Shown: positions 1-10,872 of the stretch, piece after piece
Layout: every line of letters starts with the position of its first letter
How positions within the stretch are numbered: position 1 is the first letter of the stretch
From: Daedaleopsis sinensis
Lineage: Eukaryota > Basidiomycota > Agaricomycetes > Polyporales > Polyporaceae
Length of the DNA stretch: 64,000 bases
NCBI GenBank assembly: GCA_033807695.1
Contig: CM066302.1
Location: 372,001 to 436,000 of the forward strand
Direction: 5' to 3'
The notes under the pieces: model-generated
Told to the model about the DNA's origin: nothing
Databases searched by the model: none
What the model saw: only the letters and a program-made list of their open reading frames with translations
Position numbers and translations under genes: made by a program

Positions 1-186
1 AATACAAATGAGCTCAAGCGGACAAGACTCACTTCAGTGCCCAACGGTCACACGCAATAGCGCGACCTTGGCTAAGAATACTCGTCCCGACGTGCTAGCT
101 CCTCACGCCCGTCATGCATAATGAATGGGCTGAGCTGAGATCCCAGGATACTCCGCAGCAGCTGACGAGAGCTAATGGGAACTCAC

Positions 187-539
187 CGAGTGAACAGCGG
201 CATGCTCTCGAAGACGCGCTCCCCTGTGTCGCGTACGATGACGAAGTTGCCGATGTGGTACTTGCTCGCGAGCTCCTGGAGCCCCGGTATGAGCCTGTGC
301 ACGAGTGGGACGTCGCACACCATGTACATCGGGACCTGCATCCCATTCTTCACGTCAACTTGATCCTCAGACATCTTGAGCAGCTCCTCCAGCGCGGCAA
401 CGATGTCTTGCGGGTCCTTGACGTCGGGTAGGTGCTCGACCTGGATGGACTCGACCGGCTTTTTTTCAACGACCTTCGCAAACATTGTAGCGGGGGAGGC
501 GGAGAGGGGATTGTTGAAGAAGGTGGTGGTGAGAGCCAA
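187..539 (-). CDS. Phosphatidylserine decarboxylase paralogue, first exon only (runs off the left edge)
   Basis: One open exon of 353 bases that ends in a GT donor (gtgagt) after two bases of an Arg codon. The encoded N-terminal region is clearly homologous to exon 1 of the complete PSD gene at 8898-10872, sharing the order KPxEx(I), EHLPD, LVHxLxPGL, FESMP. It ends at the same residue with the same intron phase. I therefore read it as exon 1 of a second PSD gene whose catalytic part lies beyond base 1. No exon matching the second exon of the complete gene ([10 protein letters not shown]) is visible in bases 1-186, so this intron is longer than 186 bases. Two starts are possible, at 539 or at 485; the second gives an N-terminus more like the paralogue. 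No catalytic residue is inside the window, so activity cannot be judged. Confidence 0.7.
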
Positions 540-1590
540 GATGCATCGTCAAGATTAGGAGCCAGGTCGTGGATAACGTTGGGCATTAATATGTACCAAA
601 GTACGCCGTTCCGCGTCGCGGATCGCGGCCGACGTCGGTAATGTTTTGGCGCTCGTGCTTAGGTCTTGAACAGAAACCCTAACCCGAGTCGAGGAACATT
701 TGTTGGTGCTAGACGCCCGGGCTTTGACTCCCTTCTTTAAGTTCTTAAAGCTCCTCCCATTGCAAGATAGCTTGTCCGCAATCGAAAGCTCACTAGTATA
801 GGTTCTTCTACAAGCTGAAGAATAATGCTCATACGGGCGAGCATAACCGTGACTCACAGGAGACCCAGTACGTCGCTCGACTTTCCTCGTGCAAACATTC
901 TGATTCCTGAAACACGTAGTACATCCCTCGAGAGGTAAAACTAGCCTGAAAATACTCGGCCACAGCACATCGACGCGGATGTAGAAGGCCACTGCATTAG
1001 GGAGCGTTTCAAGACTTCACATTCAAATATCACCCGTGCGTGATGGTCTTGTCATCAACACGCCAGCGCTAGCGTCACTTTGGTTGGTCCCTACGCAGAA
1101 AATACCCTTTAAATTTACTGCGTCCATGTTGTGGCGCAAGAGTGGATCGTCCAAACGGAAAGCTTTGGTCCGCGTGGTAAGTCCTTCTACAATCCTCCCC
1201 ACACGCACCAAAAGTTTCCTTTCTCAACTTATGAAACCTAATGTGGAGACGATTTCTGACGCTTTCACCAGGTAATGTTCGTTGCAGCGAGTTAACGCCT
1301 TCGGTGGCACCCTCTTTGCCCAATCAAACCCTCAGCTACTGGCAAGCTACTATTATAGCTATGCGCGTACCAAGAAACGTAATTCATTAATCTCATTTCA
1401 GAGTGCTGCGGTAACGCGACTTTTCCGGGGAATGCCCACAAAGAACTTGTCAACCCTTCTCGTTATCCGGCTGTTCATCTCGCGCCGCGATGATTCACCA
1501 CAAAGCTCGTATGAAGGAACCTTATAACACGATGTGGGTCGTAAAGCGCGTCGCTCTAGTGCCCACTACCCTCCTTTCCCTCCCTCCACC
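540..1590. other. Intergenic region between divergent genes
   Basis: About 1 kb lying between the 5' ends of the partial PSD gene (minus) and the left helicase (plus), so it should hold both promoters. Open frames here are short, have no convincing splice partners and resemble no family I know. No repeat or RNA gene was seen. Confidence 0.5.
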
Positions 1591-4500
1591 ATGACTCCCA
1601 TCACGACGCTCGACGCGAGAGCACTCGTTCCCGGACTCGCACCCACACGCGTCTCTGTTGTCACCCTCGACCACAATGCGTGCGACATTATCTGCGACAC
1701 TCTCGCTCTCGGTGGCGAACATACGCTCCTCGGTGTCTCAGCCCGACTTTCTCAAGGTCGTGGTGCTATCGAGGCCATCGCCCTCGCCACGCCTCACATC
1801 GTCTACCACATCAATATCCCTAAACACGCGTTTGCCTGCAAGCCCAAGAACCACAAGTCTGCGCGAACGGCCCTTGCTCGGGTTCTCGAACACCCGAAGT
1901 GCCTCTTAGCGGGCGCCGGAGTTGCTCGACTGGCGCTGCTCGTACAAAAACAGACTGGCGCGCACATCTCTGGGGTCGAACTACTCGCGCTTCCTGGTCG
2001 TACGCACGGCCGCCAGCCCACTGTCGCTGACCTTGCGGACAAGTACCTTACCCCCACCGCTAAGAAGGGGCGCATACATGCTCTGTGGCTCCGCAAGTCC
2101 AACGAGGACCTCTGCTTACAGGCGTGGCTCTTAGCAAGGTTCGTATTCATTTTGATTGGTCTCCACACGTCTCTTCTGTCCGAAAGGACATCTCTGTGTG
2201 ATGTTGCTTGCGTCAGAGGATCGTCGTTTGATGCCGGTGTTGACCTGCTTGCATAACATAGCATCGCCGATAAATGTGCCCATCTCCTCCAGAAACACAA
2301 GAAGCTTGACACCCGGACGCTAAATACGCACCAGCTCGCTTGTCTCGCAGAGCTTGTCCTCAACATCGAGCTACTGGATGCCGAAAAGCCGACTTCTGCG
2401 GACGGCGAGTTTAGCAAGATCGCCCTTGCCCCGGATGGCCAACTCGCGCTCACTAACAGCCGCTTCAAAACGCGCGTACGTCCTAGTGCTCAGGTATGTG
2501 CGCGCAGTGCGATTTGCCTCTCTGTACGTGATCTAGGATGTAAGCTGATCGAGGGATCATCACAGACGGTCATCGAAATCAACGGCGGTGCCATCAAAGC
2601 GCGGGCCAACTCTGCCAAAGGCAAGTCTACAGGGCTTGTCGCAGTCAAGGGCAAGTTCTCGAAAGGCTTGAATATCGAGAAGGTGCGCGTCATCGGGCGC
2701 GAAGAAGCGACCTGCGCGGAACGTGAGCGCGACGACTTCCTTTTGCGCCTTCTACAGGGCTTGGCCATTCTCCACACGTCCCCCTTCGTGCGCACCCTAT
2801 GGTTTCATACAGGCGGCAGCGTCAAGACGCAGGGCGCAAGCAACGGTGGAGCTCCAGATGTAGATCCGCCATCGTTTGGACGGCTCAACCGATCACAGCG
2901 GCGCGTGGCACTAGCAATGATCTCGAACGACGAGCCACTTGTGATTGCACATGGCACGTTGCTTCATTTGACTCTAGAAGCTACAGCGCTGATGTTAGAT
3001 GTCTAGGTCCTCCCGGCACGGGCAAGACGTCGACGATTGCTGCAGCACTAGAGCACTGGGACATGATCCGCGCCCCCGCGTGGGTGATTGCACACTCGAA
3101 CGTAGGAGTTCAGAACATCGCGGAGGGATTGTTCAAGCGCGGTCTCGACTTCAAGATCATCGTCTCGCAGGAGTTCCACTGCGAGTGGTGAGTCACTGTC
3201 TCCGCAACTCCATATCTTTTGTCTGGCGTGCTGATCTCAACTTTCTTATGCCCAAGGCATGAACATCTGTACGAAGAGATTGAACGTCATCTTATTCGCA
3301 CGGATGACTTCGGGAAGGGGTTCGATGCGAAGAACGCCATCGCGGACACGACAGTCATTTTGTGTACCCTCTCCATGCTCTCCAACCCCGCGCTTGGCTC
3401 CTACGGTGTTTTCGCCCATGTCCCCGTCGTGCGCCTCATCGTCGACGAGGCGTCTCAAATCGATACCTTTGAGTTCATGGCAAGTACTGTTCATACGTGT
3501 TACTATTCCGAGAGGTTTACGTCTGCTCTAGCATCTGTTCCACAAGTTCGCTAAGCCGATGTCCAAAGGAGTCGCGTCTAGCTCGCTCGCGAAGGTGTGC
3601 ATGTTCGGTGACCCGAAACAGCGTGAGTCGAGCCCTTTCCACCTTGACTTTACTCAACTTACGGCGAGCGCAGTCCCACCTTTCGGTGCAGATACCGCCC
3701 CGAAGATAAAGACAATCTTCGACTTCAAGCAGTTTAAATCGCGCGCATACTTCCTGGACACGCAGTGTACGTTCCCAACTTGGGGTCATGGTACTTCTTA
3801 TACTGACCACTACCAAACACAACAGACCGCATGCCTGTGCCCATCGGTGACTTCATCTCCAAGGAGGTGTATGACTCGAAGCTTCAGTCTGTGCATGAGA
3901 TCAAGAGCAACTCATGCGTCCGGTTCATCGACGTACGCAAGGGGCAAGAACAGCGCGGTGGCCGAAGCTGGAAGGTACCGTTACGCTCGCCTCCTAATTA
4001 CGTCGTGCCCATTGTCTGACAAATCGTGGTCCTACTTATCACAGAACACAGAAGAGGCGAACACCATCGTGAACCTAGTAAAGAAGTACTACCAGCACCT
4101 AAACTGGTGTATCATCACGCCGTACGACGCCCAACGCGCCGCAATCACGGCCGCGCTCAAGGTTGCGAAGGTCGAGCGGTTCGACCACGTCTACAACGTC
4201 GACAGCTTCCAGGGTACGTACATACATACTCAGCCTTTTAACCATGCCCCCTTATTCAACGACTAACCCTTGCCTCTGGGCTCCAGGCCACGAAGCGCCG
4301 TACATCATCGTCTCCACCGTGCGCACGTCGTCCGCGGGTTTCCTCAAGTCGCTCAACCGGATGAACGTCATGCTCACGCGCTGCCAGGAAGGGCTCGTCA
4401 TCATCACCCAGCGCGCGTTCCTACACAATCCCCGTGGAGGCAAGAGCACGCTCCTCGGGAAGCTCGCGGAGCACTGGGAGAGCCGCGTTGGCGCAAGCGT

Positions 4501-4639
4501 GGCGTGGGCAGACGCGATGGAGGTCGCGGACGAGCGAGCGATTCTGCCGGGCGCACCTGGGAGGAATGCCCCCCTGGGGAGTGGCGAGGCGGATGTTGAT
4601 GGGCTGGCGGGCCGGATGAACACGGTCGCTCTCGGTTGA
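1591..4639 (+). CDS. Superfamily 1 (Upf1/DNA2-like) helicase with degenerate 3'-5' exonuclease-like N-terminus, copy A
   Basis: Ten exons: 1591..2138, 2262..2493, 2566..2953, 3007..3187, 3257..3479, 3532..3622, 3674..3766, 3826..3974, 4045..4213, 4287..4639; 808 aa. All phases join. The helicase core is unmistakable: Walker A GPPGTGKT (390-397), Walker B DEASQ (513-517), GDPKQLPP (550-557), YRMP (586-589), VDSFQG (687-692) and RMNVMLTR (716-723). This is the AAA_11/AAA_12 type, ATP-driven unwinding of RNA or DNA. Residues 1-180 resemble the RNase D/WRN exonuclease fold in spacing, but the usual D-x-E of motif I is absent (GVSARLSQ), so it is probably a non-catalytic fold; this is inference. 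Two introns (after 2953 and after 3479) start with GC instead of GT. Paralogue B lies tail to tail at 4951-8354. The C-terminal tail is short, about 85 aa after the last motif. Substrate unknown. Confidence 0.88.
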
Positions 4640-4950
4640 ATAGTTACGAGTCGTATGGCGTGTGAGGTGTCTCCGTCCGCGGTATCTTACTGCTACTAGC
4701 TCACTATTATAATCGTTCTATGAGGTTGTCGAATGTATATAATGTATGTATCTATGGTTAGATTTCATCAGTTTCTGAAGGTACGCACGGCAGGGACCGC
4801 CATGATTGGATTTCTCTGGGTGTAAACAATACTCAGATTAACGGCACCATGGGTTACACAATTGTTCAATACTACACGATGTCTCTACTCAGCCCTACGA
4901 CCCGTATACACCGGACATGCAGAAATAGATATTAGAACGTCAACTCCCGT
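4640..4950. other. Intergenic region between convergent helicase genes
   Basis: The 311 bases separate the two stop codons and must hold both 3' UTRs and polyadenylation signals. It is AT-richer than its flanks (around 4690-4750). Nothing else is recognisable. Confidence 0.5.
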
Positions 4951-7900
4951 TCACAGCTTGCACGCATCCGAGCCCCATCGCCACCTGCCCTCAGCGAGCT
5001 TGGGCGGCTTGTTGAAAACTTCGCCCAACGCCGGAAACGCATCCCCAACTTCGAGCTTTCTCGGCCTCGGATTAGAGGTCGTGGATGAAGGAACGCCAAG
5101 AGAGATTTGTCCCATCCTATCCGTCACTGTGGCCAGACTTGCCGGAGACCAGTCAGCATCGAAATTCCTGGATGCTGGCGAAGACGGTGCTTCGTTCGGA
5201 AGGTCCGGCGCGAACAAGGCCATAAGTTGAGACACCGAGGGAGACCGCCTGCGCGCCCGAGTAGTCGTGAACGCAACACCGGGCTGCTCGAGATTCGTAC
5301 GACGCGTAGAGGTTGCCTGAGGGACGACGCGTCCAGCAGGTGCAGAAGTCACCGCGCCAGGCCACGCCCCAGGGACAATCCTCGGCGACGCCTGCGGCCG
5401 CGCTTCCGCATCTCGCGGATGCGCGCCCGTCTCGCCCCACGAACATGGCGGCATGGCTTGCGTTCCGACTGTATGGCCACCAGCCAGCGCGGGCGAGCCG
5501 GGTAACGCTGCACTTTGGCTTGAAAGCGACAGAACATCGATCCACGGATTGTCCCGCTCAGTCCTGGCCCAGCGTTGCGCGAGCCCGCCCAAGAGGGTGT
5601 CGCGCCCGGATCCAGTGAGGAAGCGGCGGTTCGTGACGACGACCATGCCGGCTTTGCAGCGGGTAAGCATGACGTTCATCCGGTTCATGGAGCGTAGGAA
5701 GCCGGGACCGGTCGTGCGGACGGTGGAGATAATCACGTATGGCGCTTCGTGGCCTGCGAGGGATGATTGCGAAATGACATTAGATACTTTCAGGACGACT
5801 ATCAGTGCGAGGAGAATACGTACCTTGGAAGCTGTCCACGTTGTACACCCGCTCCCAGGGTAGGTCATCGTTCTTCAGGCGTTCGACAATTGCAGCTCGC
5901 TGACCGTCGTATGGAGTGATGATGCAAAAGTCAAGGTGCTTGTAGTACTTCTTTATGAGGGTCGCCACGGCATACGTCTCCTCAATGTTCTGAGGTAAAG
6001 AAATATAACATGAGCCTACTTCAAAATCGCTTAAAGCGCGTCAGAATGAATGCGTACCTTCCAGCTAGACCCGGCCGACTCTTCGGAGCCTTTGCGGACA
6101 TCGACGAACCGCACGCAGGAGCCGCTAATTATTTTGTGATCTGACTTGAGCTTCGAGTTGTACACTGCATCAGAGATGAACTCTCCAAGCGGGATCGGCA
6201 TGCGGTACTGAATGTTCAAGAAATATGCGGACGTTTTGAGGTGCTTGAACTCAAAAATGGTTTTCATTTGAGGCGCGGTCTCCTTGCCGTATGGAGGTAC
6301 TAGCAGGGATCGGAGTTTCAGCACCTAATGGCTACGGCACGATGATCTCGATTACGAGCGACTTACGTTGTTTCGGGTCGCCGAACATGCAGACTTTCTC
6401 CAATGTCTTGAACTTGCGGAATAAATGCTAACGTCACGCGCCCATCAGCACGCGAAGAAAGTCACGATAGTCCACGAGTATACGTGACCCGACTAGAACA
6501 TACCATGAATTCGAAGGAGTCGATCTGCGATGCCTCGTCCACAATCAATCGTTCAACGGGCACGAACTTATAGACCGCACAGTTGTCCAACGCGGGGTTC
6601 GACAGCATCGACACCGTGCACAGGATTGTGCTCACTCCCCGGAGCCTTCGCTCCGTCTCGACTGGATCCGAGAAGAGCTCGTCGGAGCGGATGAGGCGTC
6701 CCTGAATGCTCTCGTACAGATGCTCATGCCTACATGTCACGCAAGCATGGTTCAACGTCAGCTTGAACAGGATGCACAGACTAGAGAAACCAAGACGTGA
6801 TGACTAACCATTCGACATAGAACTCTTTCGAGACGATGATACAGAAGTCGATGCTATACTTGATGAGTGTGCGTGCGATGTTCTTGACACCGACATTAGA
6901 CTGTGCGATCACCCACGCCGGCGCCCCACGATAGTCCCATTCCTCGAGCGCCGCGGCGATCGTCGTCGTCTTCCCGGTTCCGGGTGGACCTGGCAGTAAT
7001 CAATAGCTGTCAGCTCCAGCCCATGCTCATGTTCTATGAGACACTCACCATGGGCGACGACAAGCGGCTCGTCATGGGACCACATAGCCTTTACGACCTC
7101 CTTCTGCGACTGGTTCAAACCCACGAACGACTCTCTCAGAACACTCGGGCCCGGGCTGCCTCCCCGACCATAATCGTTGCGCGACGGCCCCTCCCGACTG
7201 GGAAACCACAACAGCTTGACGAACTGGCTGTCGACAAGCGGCTCCGCGACGCCCTGCAAGAGGAGCAGGACAAGCTCGTCCCGGGCGACCTCTGAGCTCG
7301 TGTACTCCTCGCGCCCGACGACCCGGATGCGCTCGATCGCGCCATTGAAGGTCCCATGTACACGCACCCCTGTCTGCTTCCCGTGCGCGTTCACTGCCTG
7401 GCCTGTGATGCTATGGCCCGACGAGGTTTCCATGACTATCGCAGTCTGCACAAACCCTTGCGTTGAGTGCACCGAACGACGGGGATACTGCGAGTAGCAA
7501 GGGACACACCTGTTTACTCGGGCGGAGGCGCGTGTTGAAGCGCGAGTTGCGGATAAGGAGCTGTCCGTCGGACCCTACGTCGACCTGTTCGAACTCGCCC
7601 ACCATGTGCGTGGGCTTCTCGGCGTCGAGCAGCTCGACGTTCATCATTAGCTCGGAGAGGCAGCGCAGCTCCGTGTCTTCGAGGTTCCGCGTGTCGATCT
7701 TGGAGCAGCTGTCGATAGCAGCGGTAGAATGTTCTGCACAGCTGTATATAGACACAGTGCGACAGGGAACGTTAGAACTGTGACGAAAATCAAGATATGG
7801 ACGACGTACACAGCAGACAACCAAGCGCGCAGACACACATCCTTCAACTCTGCCTGGCACCACAGCGAATGGATGCGATGCTTCCGCGCGTCTTCATGGA

Positions 7901-8354
7901 TCCTGGCAGACACGAACTCGGCAGGAGTCTCCGGCGTCCTCGTCGAGCGCGCATACAAGGTGGAGAGGTCGACGCCCCGCACACGCGAGTTGCAGGACCT
8001 GTGCAGATGCAGTGCGATCCGCGCCATTCCGAACCCTGCGAGGGCACAGGCAGGGCTGGAGAATAGACCCTGCACCTCGTGAGGGACGTTGTTCAAGCCA
8101 GCGCTGTGCCGACCCGTCCCAGCTGGCATGTCGATGAAGAAGACGTCCGTGGAGGTGGCAAGGGCGATAGCGCTGACAGCGCCGCCCTGTGCGAGGCGCA
8201 GAGAGACACCGAGGACGTCCACATCATGATCGACCACATGTTTCGAGACGACGCCGACGGTCCGTGACGTGAGCTTGTGTAGGCGGATTGTCTGAGGTGC
8301 TATGTGGGTCGGTATAATCTCCTGCGAGAGGAAACTGGTCATATTTCGCGTCAA
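4951..8354 (-). CDS. Superfamily 1 (Upf1/DNA2-like) helicase with degenerate exonuclease-like N-terminus, copy B
   Basis: Nine exons on the complement: 8354..7810, 7741..7510, 7445..7049, 6989..6809, 6729..6504, 6427..6367, 6299..6058, 5989..5824, 5753..4951; 950 aa. Full-length paralogue of the plus-strand gene at 1591-4639, with all helicase motifs: GPPGTGKT (392-399), DEASQ (516-520), GDPKQLPP, QYRMP, VDSFQG, RMNVMLTR. Exons 2 and 4 have exactly the same lengths as in copy A (232 and 181 bases). Exon 7 equals exons 7+8 of copy A (242 bases), so one intron differs cleanly. All introns start with GT. The C-terminus is about 200 aa longer than the core needs, is rich in Pro, Ser, Ala and Arg, and looks disordered. 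The N-terminal exonuclease-like domain again lacks acidic motif I. The start at 8354 could instead be the Met at 8342. Confidence 0.88.
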
Positions 8355-8897
8355 GGAGGAGAGGATGGAGGGAGGATAAAACTGAGTAGAGTGGCGTTGA
8401 GGCCAACACTAATCCGTCGCAGTTATGAGGGGAGAGAAATTGAACTCTAACGGGTCCTAGGGTCAGAAGTGCATGAACGTGTTGGGCGGTGTTTTCTGGA
8501 ATGAGGCGAATCCAGGGTCCAATTCCCGTATCCGAAGGCACAGTTCCCCAGTAATCGGACATGAGCGGCACTGGCTTGTGCTGCGGTAATCCGACCACCG
8601 CACTGGGGTAGGTACTCATCTGTCTGGACAATGGATCAGACGTGACATGTATGGCGTGGTATGTGCGTACCTGAAGGAGACTTGTATCCTTTGCTCGGTC
8701 TCTTGACATCAAAGGAAGCTAGCGATGATGGGAGTAGCTCACAGCAGGAACAACGCAAGGGAGAGAAAGCATTGCCGCTAGTGTACAAAATATCGTACTA
8801 ACTTCAGTGTTTCAAGTCGCCTCCCTGAACAAAGCTACTAGATACGACGCTTATCAACAGAACAGTGAAGCGACGGCTACTTAGATGTTTGCCTGGC
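8355..8897. other. Intergenic region upstream of helicase B and downstream of PSD
   Basis: 540 bases between two minus-strand genes. It should contain the helicase promoter and the 3' UTR of the decarboxylase. A long minus-strand frame (8224-8712) overlaps the helicase start but resembles nothing and has no supporting splice sites. Confidence 0.5.
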
Positions 8898-10872
8898 TCA
8901 AGCCTGGCTCGTAACCTCTCCGGCATGGAATCCTCCTGTCGGTAGCAAGCTATGTCCCAGAGAATCGCCAACCTTTACCAAAGTCTCGATGGGTGTAGTC
9001 GAGTTCTTGAGCAGGTCGTCGTCGAATCTGATGCACAAGCCGGAGCCTGCGTTGAGCCACTGCCAGAGCGCGCGAATGACGACAAAGACCCACTGCATGA
9101 GGCCCTTGGGAAAGATAACAACGATAGTACTGCCTCCGTAAGCGAAGTACCCAAGCTCCTCGCCGCGCTCGACTGCGGCGCCCTTCTGTCCACCAGCCGT
9201 CCATTGGATACCCCCGACCTGGTCGAACGACGTGAGCAACAGAAGCCACAGATCAGTCAAGATGAGATGTGCAAAATGGCACGCACGAGCATAGCGCCAA
9301 TGGCGACGAACGCGATTGGTGCGCCTGATTGCGAGTGAGTCATATAGAGCACGGAACGCTTGTTATCAGTGAAGACGTTGAAGCCCGACTGGTTGACGGC
9401 TTGAGGATTCACTATCAGAACGCGATAAGCCCTAGTCATACGTCGCATGTGGTTCGCGGATCACCGGTATAGTACTGTCCAGGTATGTCGGTGGTTTCGC
9501 CCACAACGCCGTCGATAGGGCTATGGAAGCGGTGGTAATCCTGCGGGGCCAAGCTATCGCGGGATCGCAGGTGGGTAAGCGAACAGACGAGTCGGATGGA
9601 GCGTGAGATGCATACCGGAAGATCGCCACACTGCCGTCCTCGAACACGCGCGCCTGCTGTGATGTGGGCTCGACGCCGAGTAAGGCAGAGACAGTAAACT
9701 GGCTACCCTTGATCCTACGAGGAGAAATCAGCATGAAAATCACTTTCTGACGTAGTCCTACATCAACGAACCAGAACTGAGTAGCAGCGCTGACAGAAGG
9801 ATACACCGTCAGTCTAGAGTCAGCTGCGCTGCAGACACCGGCAGGATCGTTGGCGCGCGCAACAGGTCGTGCACCGGGCTTCAACTTCCTATATACGATG
9901 GTTTAGTTTGCTGCAACCTGGCGCGCATATATGCAGGTGAACACCCACCGAAAGAAGAAGTCATTGAAAGTCTTGTACTGTGCGATGTCTGGTCGTTCCA
10001 GTTCGTCAAGGCTAATCGAGTAGGTTTCAACGAACGACGGGATAGACTTCGTGGACTCGGCAGAATCATAGATTTTCCCTTGCTGACCAGAAACGTCAGC
10101 GTTCGACAGTGATCAGAATCACACTGCTGTCTCTCACCCGCACAGACAAGTCCCTCAAGACGCTTTCAACAGATCGATTGTGCAAAGCTTTGACTTGAGC
10201 ACCGCCGTAGAATAGCAGATGCATGCCGAGCCTGTACAAGGTAAGGATATATTTAGCGGCGCATTCTGCTCACATGGGGGATGCGGATGTCCACCAGTCA
10301 CTCGTGTAAAGACTCCGCAGTGCACACCTCGAGCGGGGAGTTAAAAGTGGGGACTCTGAACGCGTCGCCCGCGCCACTCTAGCGAGAATGGCCTTGCCTC
10401 TTTGATCTTGAGCTTGGAGCCCTGTGCCTGATTATGACCTCCAACGTGCATGGGCGCGGGTGTACTAAGTATACACGTCCCGAGCCCACCCACGTTGACG
10501 TCACGGGTGATATCTTGGTCCGCCCCCACCCAAAGCGCAGCCTGCAGGCAGACGCGACACTCACCGCGGGTAGATCGGCATGCTCTCGAAGATCTTCTCG
10601 CCCGTCGCTCGCACAAGCACGTAGTTGCCAACGTGGAACTTGCTCGCGAGGTCCTCAAGACCCGGCACGAGGTTGTGCACGAGCGGCAGCTCAGAGAGCA
10701 GATGCATGGGCGCATGCACGGCGCGCTTCACGTCGGCGTGCTCCTCGGAGTTCTTCACCAGCTTCTCGAGGGCGAGGGCGACATGGTCTGGCCCTTTGGC
10801 GTCGGGCAGATGCTCGGCCTTGATGTTCTCGATTGGCTTTGTCTTAGCGACCTCGGCGGTGATGTGCGACAT
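8898..10872 (-). CDS. psd: Phosphatidylserine decarboxylase proenzyme
   Basis: Nine exons on the complement: 10872..10565, 10231..10138, 10082..9949, 9888..9772, 9714..9616, 9553..9465, 9411..9287, 9218..9094, 9027..8898; 406 aa with every phase joining. It decarboxylates phosphatidylserine to phosphatidylethanolamine. Hallmarks of the family follow in order: [52 protein letters not shown] and, near the C-terminus, the self-cleavage motif GGST. Family knowledge says cleavage occurs between Gly351 and Ser352 here, the Ser becoming the pyruvoyl cofactor. The size and lack of membrane or C2 segments suit a small soluble eukaryotic PSD. Intron 1 is unusually long (about 333 bases against about 60 for the rest). 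The last intron is placed inside an open frame because removing it restores the family spacing (FPKGLMQ joined to FDDDLLKNS). A paralogous first exon lies at 187-539. Confidence 0.92.

Noticed and set aside
1591..4639. Helicase A as a pseudogene because two donors are not GT
   Set aside because: All ten exons join in frame with intact motifs, and GC donors of this form are a known functional minority class.
8224..8712. Minus-strand frame of 162 codons upstream of helicase B
   Set aside because: It overlaps the helicase start in another frame and shows no motif, no splice sites and no homology to the copy A upstream region.
9026..9093. Reading through the last PSD intron as extra protein sequence
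   Set aside because: The frame is open, but the insertion ([14 protein letters not shown]...) breaks the conserved spacing between the GGST region and DDDLLKNS; removal at gtgggt...catcag restores the family pattern.
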